From: Phymorhynchus buccinoides
Taxonomy: Eukaryota; Mollusca; Gastropoda; Neogastropoda; Raphitomidae
Length of the DNA stretch: 64,000 nt
Assembly: GCA_017654935.2 (NCBI GenBank)
Contig: CM065684.1
Span: 58,877,756-58,941,755 of the forward strand
Direction of reading: 5' to 3'
In this document: positions 1 to 12,862 of the stretch, piece after piece
Layout of the letters: each line of letters opens with the position of its first letter
Numbering within the stretch: position 1 is the first letter of the stretch
Translations under genes and position numbers: made by a program
Notes under the pieces: model-generated
What the model saw: only the letters and a program-made list of their open reading frames with translations
Told to the model about the DNA's origin: nothing
The model's database searches: none

Positions 1-2
1 AA

Positions 3-386
3 AGGGGACATAAAGTCCAAAACGAAGCTGATGATCAGCTGATCTCTATTGCAAGATAATAAGTAAAAAGGCATGTATCTGCAGATAAAAATTTGATTTT
101 AGTTAAGATCAGCGTTAAAAAAACGCCATTGGAAAGTGCCAGATTGAATGTTTATGGAGGCCACCATTGTGTGCTAGGTTGTGACGTCACAGACTCAGTT
201 TCCCTTAGACTTCTCATAGTCTGTTAAGATTAAACCAGGAACAAAGGTGACTTCATTCAACTCACAGCAACACTGACCTGCTACTCACTGAGCAACTAAA
301 GAAAAGAAGGAAGGGTGAGAAGCTCTTCATTAATTGTATTTGAGTGTGCCAGTCTGGTGCTGATCACAGTCAACAAAGAATACACA

Positions 387-430
<44 letters not shown>

Positions 431-748
431 CTCTCTCTCTGTGACCTGATTCACACACATGCGCGCGCATGCATGCATGCTATACATGTACCTATTATAC
501 CTTTTAGGCTTACTGCCCAAGCACTAGTCATCGTAGGTAAACTCATATTTGTGAGTGCATGATGTCATATTCAGGGGGCATCTACTCTTAACAGTGGCAA
601 CATGGTGACGCCCTTGGGGCCTACAATTCTGCAATTTAAAATTGACTTATTTCTAGTTGAAAGACTTTTGAATAGAAAGAAATGCACAGTGATTGTTTAT
701 TACACATAAACATTCATGGCCGATTCGTCTTTGGACTTAATGTTCCCT
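3..748. mobile_element. piggyBac-like MITE, copy A
   Basis: The ends are imperfect terminal inverted repeats: the left end reads AGGGGACATAAAGTCC and the right end, reversed, reads AGGGAACATTAAGTCC. The right end is followed by TTAA, and the window opens on the last two bases of the left TTAA. The second copy at 32729-33475 shows both TTAA duplications intact. A TTAA target duplication with short inverted ends is typical of piggyBac-class elements. There is no transposase, so it is non-autonomous. It contains a CT microsatellite near 389-445. The element is clear; the superfamily is inferred. Confidence 0.7.
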
Positions 749-3342
749 TTAAGACAACAGTGGTTTAGTCTCCATAACTGTCTGTGCTAATGAAAACAGT
801 AGGACTTGTGAAATGTTTATGAGGCAGGTTATGTTTCTGTGAACATCTACCCGTTGTGAACAAGTTTCGTAGTGATCTACACAGGATTTGTAAACTTTTA
901 CCTGTGTAAATACTAATGGTGATGTTTATTTAGTTCAGTTGCTATCTTCTTTTGTGACTATTTTGATTATGGTCATAACATTTGTGATATATTATCATGG
1001 TTTCAAAACAATGTTCATCGATAATGTGTTGTGATGTTAATAAGCAATGTTGAGGTAACAGAGAGTGAGGGAGACAGAGAGAATATGTGTGTGTGTGTGT
1101 AAAGCTTTGGTTTTCCGAACATAGTTAATTTGTTACTTGTTTGTTATTAATATTCTCAGCAATGTATTTATGATTAGGATTTATTATTGTTATACTGTTG
1201 CCCCCATAATGATGTTTTTCCTATCAGGAGTTTTATTATTGTTAATGAATATTCTGAATGTGTAGAATTTAGAGGAAAGCATTGTAGTTTGGGGAAGGGG
1301 TGTTTTTCTTTCTGATGCACTTGTGCCGTAGTTTTAAAAAATAAAACTTTTTGCCCATACTCCTGTGACATTTTAGCTCATTTTCTCCTCCCTTTATCCC
1401 TTTTATTTAATATCACCCCCACTTATCTTCGCTTTTCTTTTCAACTCAAATCTATGCAAATTCATTTAGTCACTAAATTAATGTGCGTAGAGCTAGCCAG
1501 CACCCCACCGCTCGTAACGCTTGGTCATCTAATGGAAAAATCCTTGTGAATGTGAAAAATGGTAAAATTGTCAGATTGGATCTGAATATGAACATCGACG
1601 ATGTGCTTTCTAGGGCTTAGACTAAGGCTGATATGCTGATGAGAGTGGACCCGAATATGAACATTGGTGACGTGTTTAGACTAGGATTAAGCAATAGAAA
1701 CGTTATGCTGATCTGCTGCTAACGTCTCTACAAACATTTACCCCACATTTTACCCCAATCTTAGTTCCTTCGGGAACTTGACATTAAAGATGGCACCGAT
1801 TGGAGGGGGGGGGGGGGGGGGGGGGGTGATGTGAGAGTGGAGAATGGGATAAATGATAGCAGAAGTTTCTTCATTTTCCATCTTTCATCTTCTATCCAGA
1901 AGAGCTTGGTTCAATAAACATAAGGGGTTTGCTGTCTTGGTGTGCACACTTGCTGTCATTTATTATTAAATATTGTTCATTATAGTTCATGTAATATTAT
2001 GAAATGTTATCCAAGTAATCTGTACAACATGTACCGTGAAATCATCTTGGCTTTGAGGAGAAAGGGTAGATGTGTTGAAACTATAAGGCCCTTCCGATTT
2101 TTTCATTGTTTGCGCTCCCCGTGCCCGGCCCTCCTCCTCCCCCCCCCCGCCCCCACACCCCCCTCCTCCCCCCCTCCCCCTCTCCACCATTCTCGTTCAT
2201 CTCCCGTGCTTGGGTGCTTGCATGCGGGTGGGGGCATGGGTGCGTGGAAGTGTGTACGTGTGTGTCAATGTGCGTTTGTGTGCGCGCGCATGTGTGGGGG
2301 GGAGGGGGGCATGGGTGTGTTTGTTCCAGCGCGTATGTGTTTTTGGAAATGTGGGAGAAAAAGAATAGAAAAAAGTGAAGAGAAAAATATTGAAAACAAA
2401 AATGTGTCGTATGTATGGTATGGGGTGGGTGGGAGTTATACAATTGGAAACCATGAGCACAGAAGAGTAAGGATTGCATAGGTCCACTTGAATACTGGTG
2501 CACGGATGTACGGTTTAGACTGTACAATTCATACCAAACTCATGACAGCTGTTGTTGGCAGATTTTGCATATATGTAAACAAAAGTGGTTTATACTCGAT
2601 GGAATGTTGGTGTGGGTACACGATAAAATGATTTGATTTGTTGTATGTATTTGGTTTAATATTTATGAATTCCGTACTGTTTACTTATCCAATTTAGATT
2701 CTTGTTTGTACTTTTTTCTTGGTCTTCTTTTTGAATAGGTACACAAAAGTAAGTAACGATTGATTATAATTCGATGAAATATTTGCACATTCCATATTGC
2801 TTAATTCTGTGATTTTTCTTTTCTTTTCAAACGATGTTTACAACAATAGACCAATGGTGCAGATATAGTCCAAAAGTACTGTGTAAATCTAAGTAAATAC
2901 TGTGTTTTACAAATATCAGAAAGATACTGATCTGCACGGAGATGAAAGGAAGAATTTTTCATTTACTATTTTTAGGTGAACTGTTGAAGATTGTCATGAA
3001 TAACTGAACAATGTTTCTTTCTTGTCAGCCCCCAGCTTACTGTTCAAATTACTATGAGCATGAAGCTCTTTTGCATGTGGATGTATTGTGTAGGTTTATG
3101 TAAGTTGATGCATGCGTGTAATTATTATTATTATTGTTGTTACAAACTTACTTTTAGGAAACGGAACTTTGAGTGGAGTCGTGATTTCATTTTATTTAGA
3201 TAATCATTTAATCAAGATTCATCCATTCTCTTTCTTTAATAACATTATGTACATTTATTTTTTATTTTCCTTTCCCGTGAAGATTGAAGTTTTGACAGAT
3301 TCTTAACCTTTGTTTACGGATCTGTATTTTGAAGGAGATATC

Positions 3343-3382
<40 letters not shown>

Positions 3383-3402
3383 CTCCTATCACTCTCTTCC
3401 CC

Positions 3403-3474
<72 letters not shown>

Positions 3475-3491
3475 CTATCACTCTCTTCCCC

Positions 3492-3536
<45 letters not shown>

Positions 3537-4313
3537 CTCTCTCTCTCTCTCTCTCTCTCTCTCCCCCCCCCCCCCCCCATTTGCTGCTCTGGAACGGTGG
3601 AAACTGCTGTTATCTGCTGTTATCTTCTGTCTGTAGATATGCCATGTTCATAATGATGTTGATCATAATGTGAAGCCCTTTTTTGTTTGTGATAATGTAA
3701 TTTGTTGGTAATGAATAATGTTGTATCATACTCTTTATGCCCACGGGTGCATTACATAGTGCTTCTTCATTTCTTACTTTTATTTTATATTCATGGTTGG
3801 TGTTGAAATGCTATATTATCAGCAATTTGTTCATATCTTTTTCTGTAAAAGGCCTTGTTAAAATTTTTATTGTTATTACATCGCAATCGCTTTGCTGATG
3901 TCTAATATTATCGGTAATTACTTGCATCATTCATGCTTCTCATGTAGGAGTATGGCTGGGTATGGGTGGGGTTGTGGGGAAGGATGTGGGAGTGTTTCAT
4001 TTAGGGAGAAAGAACTCGGTTTTGCTTCATACAATTAATGTTTCATTAGTTTGCTTTAGTCTGGTACGCCTGTCATTTTGAAAAGTAGATTATTATGATT
4101 TATGATTGTCTCACCTGCCTAAAAGGCAATTGGCAACTAGAAGGGTTTTACTTTTTGTGGGTGTGGGTGTTGTTGTTGTTTTATATAGAACTTTATTCAT
4201 TCAGTTTGTTTCTTTTGTGTAAAATATGATCTTTATTTTGTCGTTATTTTATGATTTTGCTATCTCTAACTTGGCTGGTTGGATATATTCTGCTTCAACT
4301 GTTAGTTTTGAAA
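749..4313. other. Non-coding stretch upstream of the LINE
   Basis: I find no convincing gene here. It holds a G run (1805-1826), a C-rich and then GT-rich patch (2128-2340), a large CT/C block (3345-3578) and AT-rich sequence. Open frames are low-complexity translations or lack any family signature. The part just before 4314 may be the 5' untranslated region of the LINE that follows. About 75 bp at 3580-3660 resembles the LINE's own 3' region at 15835-15920. Confidence 0.6.
3345..3578. repeat. CT microsatellite block ending in poly-C
   Basis: Long CT runs are interrupted by two copies of a CCTCCTATCACTCTCTTCCC-type spacer and end in about 16 C. The C copy at 36104-36315 has different run lengths, as expected for microsatellite slippage. 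The Ser/Leu open frames it creates are artefacts. Confidence 0.9.
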
Positions 4314-5673
4314 ATGGATAGTAACCTATCAATTCTTTCCGTTAATTGTCAGGGCCTCAATGACTCTCGGAAAAGGCATGATGTTTTTCATTACTTAAGG
4401 AATAAACAATATTCAATTTACTTTTTACAAGATATACATTTTCAACAAAAAATGGAAAAGAACGTTTTAGCAGAATGGGGATATCAGGCCTATTTTTCCA
4501 GTTACACGTCTAATTCTAGAGGGGTTGGAATTCTATTTAATAACAATTTTGAATTTAAGGTAAAACGAATGACTAAAGATGACTGTGGGAATTACATTAT
4601 GATACTCATTGAAACTCATGGGAAAGATTTTCTTTTAGTTTATGTTTATGGGCCTAATCAAGATAATCCCGAATTTTACAATAACTTGAAACAAAAGATT
4701 AATAGTTTTAGTACAGAAAATGTTATAATGGGTGGCGATTTTAACTTAGTACTTAATCCGGTGAAAGACTGCCATAATTACAAGCATGTTAATAACCCAA
4801 AGGCAAAAGAAGCTGTTGAAGGTATGATTGATGATCTAGAATTAAATGATATTTGGCGAGAACAGAACCCTGAATGCTTACGGTATATTTGGCGAAGACT
4901 AAATCCTTTTAAGCAAGCTAGATTAAATTTTTTCTTGATTTCAGATCCCGTAATTACATATGTAAATTTTACAGATATTGAATGCAGTTATCGATCTGAC
5001 CATTCTAGTATATTATTGAAATTAGAATTTAACGAAAATGTGAAACATAAAACCTGGAAATTTAATGCATCATTATTAAAAGACAAATCATATGTTGATG
5101 AAATTAATACTGAAATAAGGAATGTAATTGAAGAATATGTAATAAATGAAAACGTTAATGATGCAAGTGATGAAGATTTAAAATTTTCAGTCGATGATGA
5201 TATCTTTCTTGATTTCCTACTTATGAAATTGAGATATAAGAGTCATATGCAACATTTAAAAAGAGAAAAAGAGAAGAGGAAGAAAAGCAGCTAGAAATAG
5301 ATATTCGTAGATTGGAAGCAAACCTATTAAATACATGTGAAGAGGATGCCAAAAAAAAAAAAAAAAGCTTTAGAAACTAAGAAACAAAAGTTAAAAGAAA
5401 TAAGAGAAAAACGAATGGAAGGTGTTTTGCTTAGGTCTCGGGCTAGGTGGATAGCTGATGGAGAAAAAGTTAGTAGCTATTTTTGTAATCTCGAGAAAAG
5501 GCATTTTGTAAGTAAAAATATGGCTAATTTAATTGATCAGCAAGAAAATGTACTAACAAATCAGAAAGAGATTATTCAAGAAGTTCATAATTTTTACAAA
5601 TCATTGTACACGAAAACTGAAGTAGAAGACTGTGAAATTAAAGATTTGGTAAACGATATTCCATGTTTAAATG
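4314..5673 (+). pseudogene. Tx1/L1-like LINE ORF2, endonuclease part (copy A)
   Basis: The frame starting at 4314 (MDSNLSILSVNCQGL) is an apurinic-endonuclease-type domain of a non-LTR retrotransposon. Visible motifs are SVNCQGLND near the start, FLQD for the first acidic residue, VYGPN, GGDFN and a C-terminal YRSDHSSI histidine motif. A linker with the SRARWIADGEKVSSYF signature, usual between endonuclease and reverse transcriptase in L1/Tx1 elements, follows to about 5673. A stop at 5292 and a long A run near 5348 break the frame, and both defects are shared with segment C, so they predate the A/C split. The rest of ORF2 lies at 8173-8723 and 14002-15819. Confidence 0.85.
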
Positions 5674-6157
5674 TGTACACCCTTGTAAAAAGTGTACTAG
5701 TTATGCTTATGCGGTTGTGTGTGTGTGTATGCAACACGTAAGCGTTTGTACCAGTGTTTGTATGTGGGTGTGGTTGTTTCCTTGTCTGTCTCGAGTGTAT
5801 AGACACAGGTATCCCCAGGGTGTGTGAAATTCTCCCCTAAGTAGATTTACAAGTTCGGTTTGAGTGGACAATAGGCGCCAGTCTGTCTGTCCACAGAGGG
5901 GGGAGGGATGCCCAAATCTTTTCTTAAAGCTTTAATCACCTTGGCCTTTGTGATTGTGAAGTGCCCACACCCTACCCTCGCCTTCGAGGTAGGTTAAATG
6001 GGAACCTCAGTGATTTAGCACATACTTGTCTGGGAGAGTTTGCTAGGAACTTTGTTTCAGTTCATTCCCCCAGCTGCCCAGGGCTATCTGTACAGCTGGG
6101 GCGTTGTCGTTGTCCACAAGGGATGTCATAACCTACTAAAGAGGTGAAATGTTCAAA

Positions 6158-6277
6158 CCAATGAAATTAAACTGTTTGCTAAAGTGACCAATCAGAAACG
6201 AACCACTGGTCAGATATCCAATGGGATTAGGTATTGGGATCCGAGGGCTAAATGTGGGTAGAAGCTTGCTATATATT
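6158..6277 (+). promoter_or_regulatory. CCAAT/TATA promoter-like cluster in the LTR
   Basis: Three CCAAT boxes (6158-6162, 6188-6192, 6218-6222) precede a TATATATT at 6270-6277 in the same orientation, about 50 bp after the last box. This arrangement is what an RNA polymerase II promoter within an LTR would look like. The same cluster is present in copy C near 38890-39015. Activity is inferred only. Confidence 0.45.
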
Positions 6278-6638
6278 CCGTGAAAGTATTCTAGGCTTTC
6301 TCTTGTATGACCATCAGCAGAAGTCTGAACTTGCTCTGAAGACTCTGAAGTCTGTAGCTGGTGTTCAGTCCTTTGCCTGGGATGTGTGTGTGAGTATTGA
6401 CATTTTAGAACTTTGATTTTTCTAGTTCGTGATTGATTTTGTGAGATAAAGATTGCCATGTTTGTAATATGCATTTCCGATATTTCTAAGGGAACAGTCT
6501 TCATGGGATTTCGCGTTATGTTTGGTTGTAGAATTCAATTGAGATCTTCTTTCTGTTAAAGCGTTTTATTGGAAGAAAACCAAATTGAATTGAAACTGGA
6601 TTACTAGTTTTGATCCAAACATGTTTCCATAGACGGCA

Positions 6639-6712
<74 letters not shown>

Positions 6713-8001
6713 ATTGAGAGAGTCAACTCTCTCATAATGTGTGTTAGTGAAGGTTAATATTCTTTTCTGTTTATGGATGATTTAACCTTTAACGTTGTGT
6801 AGCCTTATTAGTTGAGATGATCATGATTGTTTGACGATTTATATACTTTTGCTGTTTTGTTAGGTTAGAGAGCCTCATTGTAAGATGATCTAGGCAGATT
6901 TGTTACCTAGGTAATTTGATGGAGTTTATTGGGTTTGGAAGGGCGAGACGGTTTAATTGAATAGTAGAATTGACCACGAGTTCTTGGCCACTTGATAAGT
7001 TTAGAGTCGGGTCAGGCGAGCTGTAGTGGACAGTTGCCTGAGGGAGTGAAGAAAAGTAGGCCTCCTTGGCGGCTTTTTGTATTGGCCCCTTTTGTACTGC
7101 TAAGGGAGGCGAGGTCCATTTGTTGAGTAGGGCCTTTGTTGAAAGGGATGGTCATGGTCTAAATGAAGGAGTTCATTGAGACTAGGTCTAATGGGTTGAA
7201 TGTAAACGGAAACCTGTGCTTTCTTGTTGTTTAATGTTAGAAAGTCATACTGTTAGTTTATCTTTATGTGTATTGGTAATTGTTGTGTATTGAATGCTAT
7301 TGACGATGTTATTTGGGATTATCGTGATTGATTGAATCAAAGGATGGTTAATAAGACACGAGGATAGATGTAAAACTTGTTGAAGTTAATCTGAATTTCA
7401 GAAAGTGATAATTTCGGCTTGGATAGCTTAGGTTTAACTGATGGCATTAAACGTGTGTCATTGTTCTGGATAGGTTTTTCTCTGTAACTAACCTATGCAA
7501 ATCCAAAACAAGGGACTAAGCTTGCTATAAGTAATCCTCGAGAGTGTCCAGGGATTATCTCCCTTTGATAATAATTAATTCGTTGTTGATCACTGAGAAG
7601 ATTATGTTCATCGTTGATTTTCATGTTATTGTTTTAAGGATGTTGATCGTAACATTCTTTTATTATTCTAGTTCATTGTGAGCCTGTTGTTGTATGCTTG
7701 TGCTATGTCATTGTTGTTGCAGGTCACATTGTTGCTAGAGTCCTTTTATTTTCCTTTTCTTATCCTTTGATTTAGTCTCCTTCCCTTTTCTTATCCTTTT
7801 ATTATATCCTTTTCTTTTGCTTACCTTTTACTTTTACTTTTATTTCTGTTTGTAGTTTAGTAGATTGATTAAAGAGTGAACATTCCAAATTGTCTTCTTT
7901 GGTTTATTGTATGTCCCTCATTGTGAAAGTCTACCGAACTCCTTCACCCTCTTCAATTCTTTCTTCTTAAAATCTCTTTTCCCTTTCTACCTTTTTTAAG
8001 G

Positions 8002-8165
8002 AAATCCTAACCTATCTACCCCGAACCCGACACCCTTTCTGTAACTGTGCTGCCCCACTAGGGTAGGTCTGAAAGGGTGGTTTAAATCCTAACCTATCTA
8101 CCCCGAACCCGACACCCTTTCTGTAACTGTGCTGCCCCACTAGGGTAGGTCTGAGAGGGTGGTTT
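8002..8165. repeat. Two tandem 82-bp units at the LTR 3' end
   Basis: Units 8002-8083 and 8084-8165 are nearly identical. Each contains ACCCTTTC and, near its end, GAAAGGGT or GAGAGGGT, so each can fold. The last unit abuts the insertion edge. Copy C has the same pair (about 40731-40894). Confidence 0.85.
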
Positions 8166-8172
8166 ACAAATG

Positions 8173-8723
8173 ATACAGAAGCTAACGAATTGGAAGGTGA
8201 AATTACTCTTGAAGAAGCCACAGAAGTTTTAAAAGGAATGAAAAACAATAAGAGCCCTGCAACGGATGGTTTCAATACTCAGTTCTGTAAGTTCTTTTGG
8301 AAAACAGTTGGTAAATTTGTTGTAAGAGCACTGAACTCCGGTTTTAAAAAAGGAGAACTTTCGAGTCCACAAAAAGAAAGGATAATTATTTGTATTCCTA
8401 AAGGAGATAAACCAAGACAGTATGTTAAAAATTGGAGGCCTATTTCACTTCTAAATGTAGTATATAAGATTGGATCGTCCTGCATCGCAAATCGTATCAA
8501 AAATGTCCTGCCAACACTCATTAATGAAGATCAAACCGGGTTTATTAGAAATAGATATATTGGAGATAATATTAGATTAATATACGATACCATAGCATAT
8601 TTAGAACAGCATAATTTACCTGGAATGTTATTCAACGTCGATTTCGAGAAAGCATTTGATACAATAGATTAGGGATTCATGAATAAAGTATTAAAAGCAT
8701 TTGGGTTTAAGACAGACATTAGG
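8173..8723 (+). pseudogene. Tx1/L1-like LINE ORF2, N-terminal reverse transcriptase (copy A)
   Basis: This continues the ORF2 frame after the LTR. Recognisable reverse-transcriptase blocks are the KNNKSPATDGF motif, IPKGDKPRQYVKNWRPISLLN, LINEDQTGFIRNR and the catalytic-region NVDFEKAFDTID. The residue after FDTID, normally tryptophan in this family, is a TAG stop at 8670-8672, shared with copy C. Coding similarity runs to about 8723, then the second insertion begins. The element is therefore dead, although its conserved blocks are still easy to read. Confidence 0.85.
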
Positions 8724-8975
8724 TACACCCTCTGCTTATACAACGTCATGAAACACTGATCGAGCTGCCCAGATTTTACCACTTTTCAACATCTGATTTC
8801 TCAAAATATATCACAGGAATGTACTTGAAATACACGCCAACAAAGAAAATCATCTTTCCAAATGAGTGTTTGTGTGAATTTTTCAGCAAGAATGCCAGTG
8901 AATTTACACAATCGTCAATGAAACAAGGTCGATATCGCGGTCGAAAACTAACGTGGCCAACATTCTCACGAGGCC

Positions 8976-9066
8976 GACGTCAGTGCGGAAAATGGTACGT
9001 TGCTTGTAACGGCTTCAGCGTTTCCGCTTGACAACCAATCAGAATAGCCGTTATATGTATTAAAAG
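8976..9066 (+). promoter_or_regulatory. Promoter-like cluster: GACGTC, CCAAT, TATA
   Basis: A GACGTC core (8976-8981) is followed by CCAAT (9035-9039) and a TTATATGTATTAAAAG stretch (9051-9066), spaced as in an RNA polymerase II promoter. It sits near the left edge of the unassigned insertion, so it could belong to an LTR or a DNA-element promoter. Function is not shown. Confidence 0.3.
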
Positions 9067-10205
9067 ATGAAGCTTAGATCTAACTCGTGGTCAACTTTTC
9101 AAGAATGTTACTTTCGATTTTGTTCGGAAAGATCGTGGGATAAAAAAAAGAAGTTTTTTAAACACACTGTGTCATTTTGCTTCGTATTTATAAATCTTGT
9201 ACTTAAGATGGTTTGAAAGCGCGTTCTGTCCTCTTTAAGTTGATATAAGATACAACAAGCAATTGTTTTATGCGGAATCGCTAGATGACGACAAAGTAAG
9301 TATTGCGTACTTCCTAACCGACCAACCAAAGCGATGAGCCATGTCGGCGTCTTCCAACTACACAACCAGACTTTCGGAGTCGATCAACGCATTACTGCGT
9401 AAGTTCACATTATATAATTTGTCAGTTTTACTAAAGTATCACTAATTTACAATTATCTGTCGTAAACTGCAGATAGAAATGCCTGGTTCACCTTAAAACG
9501 AAGATGAAGTTCGATGTGTAAAACTGCCCATGGCAAAAGCGAAAGTTCAATGCATGAAAAATGTACACAGTATATTTCTAAAGGTGTTTCGAAGCATGAA
9601 TGTTCTTAAACAACCAAAACATGTGCAAATGTTGTGACATTGATTGAGGAGTATATATTTTTTTTTTTCTTGGAACAGATGTTATTTTGTTTCTTTGGAC
9701 GACTCATACTAGTCAAGAACGGTAACTCGAACTTTATGGTCCACGATAACCTGGCTTGGTGCTTCAATTTTCGGACTCGATCAATTCAATGCTGCGTTAA
9801 TTTACATCAAAGTCAGTTGATAGTTTTGTCAATTTAGTCTTTATTTTCAATTCTGTGGTATTAAAGCACTGATAAATTTACTTATTGAGAGAAAACACGT
9901 CCTGATGAATTGCCTATAGCGTACAAAACGTTTTTAGTATATAAAGCGATTGCCATTCAATTTATACATATATTTTATTTATACACGAGCTTGTTTTGCA
10001 TTAATCAATATGCAATCAAGCATGATGTAAACAAAGATTAGAGTCCAGTTATTTGTAAATACGCTGATGATTTTATACACTTATGGATCGTTAATTTTAT
10101 TTGAGAAATACACGAGATGAATTATAGGTTTTTTTAAGACGATTCAGAAAATCAAGAACAGTAACTCGTATATACATCCCGTAGCAAACACTATTTTTGC
10201 TACTT

Positions 10206-10975
<770 letters not shown>

Positions 10976-11382
10976 GTACCATTCTAATTTCTGTTAATCT
11001 GAAATTATTTTTATTTTTATCAAATGCCGCTTTAAAAAACAAATCATGCCAAAACGTGACAACAAACTATACCAATACAGTGCACTCATATAGGCCTAAG
11101 CAAACATGCATACATTGCTTTATTTGTTTGGTACATAGGTCCTATGCATTATTATCAAATGCTGTTTTAGGCGCCTATGTATATATTTGTTTTGTGTTAA
11201 AATGGTTCCTGAATTTGATTCAATGTATTTAGAGCAATGTGCAATTTGTGATATGTAAAACAAAAATAACAACATTGCACTTCGCAACAAACAACACTAC
11301 ATTTTTTTTGACATGATAATACAAATACAAACGTTCAAATAGAATATACATTGCTTTACTTGAACATTTTCTGTCTGCAGGA

Positions 11383-12647
11383 GATGAGCAGTACGACTTT
11401 CTGGTCACCAGCACTAAGACCCGAAAAAAGGGTCGACCAACCCTGGAAGAGAAAGCGAGATGGAACATGCCGTTCAACAACCGTCTTCTTTCTTTTTTTC
11501 TCTGTAAAGGCCGTTCTTGTGAGTGCCAGCTTCTCGGGCTTGTGGACGAGCTCACGTACAACATGGAGAGAGGCAAGCAGACGGACGTCTTGGTGATGGA
11601 TTTCTCCAAGGCGTTCAATAAAGTCAACCACTCCCTGCTGGTCCACAAGCTCCGACATTATGGCATCACCGGGCAGATCATTTCCTGATTCAGCAACATC
11701 CTCACAGACAGGAAACAAGCGGTGGTTGTGGACGGCGCCAAATCGGAAACGATCCCAGTAGAGTCAGGAGTCCCCCAGGGATCAGTGTTAGGGCCTACCC
11801 TTTTCCTGCTCTACATAAATGATCTCCCTGAAAAACTCTTCTCAACCCCCAGGCTCTTTGCTGAAGACACCCTGTGCCATAAGACCATGGAGTCTCAGAG
11901 AGACCAGGCCTCTCTTCAGCAAGATCTGGACCGCATGGCGGACTGGGAAGAAAAGTGGAGGATGAAGTTCCATCCCGAAAAGTGCCAATCTATGCACGTA
12001 TTCAGAAAAAAAGACCCCTCAAGCTGGCACTTATCACCTTCACGGCCAGAGACTACAGACAGCAGAAGAAGATCAAGTACCTGGGTGTCACAATCTCCCA
12101 AAATCTGTCATGGGACACCCACATCAACAACACCGTAAACAAGGCAAACAAGACTCTAGGCTTCCTCCTACGGAATTTGAAGATAGGCTCCATCTCCGTC
12201 AAGGAAACTGCCTACAAAGCCTTAGTTCGTCCCACCCTTGAGTACACCGCTTCTGTCTGGGACCCTCATACAGCCAAAACCACCGGCAAGATTGAGAGGG
12301 TCCAGCGCCGCGCAGCTAGATGGGTCGTACGTCGCCACCGCCAAACATCCAGCGTGGACAACATGCTGACCCAGCTGCAGTGGCCTCCACTTAAGGACAG
12401 GCGACGCTCCGCTAGGCTGGCCACCTTCTTCAAGTTCCACCATGGAGAGGTGGCCATCAACACCCAACACCAGGCAGTCTCCCATCCTCCTTCACGACAG
12501 ATTCGCTCACAGGCCTACCTACTTCCTGCCTGTAAAACAAATTACAGGAAGTACTCATTCTTTCCAAGGGCTGTGAGTGAGTGGAACTCTCTTCCACCTG
12601 AGGCAATATCATCAGCCTCGGTGGAGGAATTCAAATCCCGGATCTGA
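11383..12647 (+). pseudogene. Jockey/CR1-like LINE RT fragment, 5'-truncated (copy A)
   Basis: Reverse transcriptase similarity begins near 11509 (GRSCECQLL). Next come DVLVMDFSKAFNKVNH, the GVPQGSVLGPTLFLLYINDLP block and the C-terminal FFPRAVSEWNSLP motif near 12560. The YADD catalytic motif reads FAEDT here, a degenerate form. A TGA at 11686 and a frameshift near 12005 (an A run) break the frame. It is GC-richer than its surroundings. About 40 codons before the RT part (11383-11508) are open but do not look like LINE sequence. The copy at 44719-45983 has one extra stop near 45945. Confidence 0.8.
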
Positions 12648-12814
12648 ATTAGTGTTTAATGTTTATTAATTGCTTTCCTGTTTGAAATGTTCATGCATAC
12701 ATGAGCTTATGAGTGTGTGCGTGTGTGTGCGCAGGCGCGCCGTGCGTGTGTGTGTGCAGGGGGGGGGGGGGGCGCAGGGGGCAGGGGGTGTAGGCGGTGT
12801 ACGTGCGTGCCGGG

Positions 12815-12862
<48 letters not shown>

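Larger units (their letters stand above)
5674..8168 (+). mobile_element. Solo-LTR-like insertion in the LINE (copy A)
   Basis: This 2,495-bp non-coding block begins TGTACACCC, ends GGGTGGTTTACA, and is flanked by AATG at 5670-5673 and 8169-8172. Removing the block and one AATG rejoins the LINE reading frame exactly, which fixes both edges. TG...CA ends, short inverted termini and a 4-bp target duplication suggest a solo LTR of an LTR retrotransposon. It holds CCAAT boxes and a TATA-like box. No gag, pol or second LTR is present. The length is large for an LTR, so another non-coding element with TG...CA ends is possible. Confidence 0.65.

Noticed and set aside
1942..2527. Open frames of 90-179 codons on both strands
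   Set aside because: They are driven by C-rich and GT-rich runs, have no family signature, and their frames shift with run length between A and C.
3310..3673. Long Ser-Leu open frames (also at 10713-11232, 36067-36409 and 44041-44568)
   Set aside because: They are translations of CT microsatellites.
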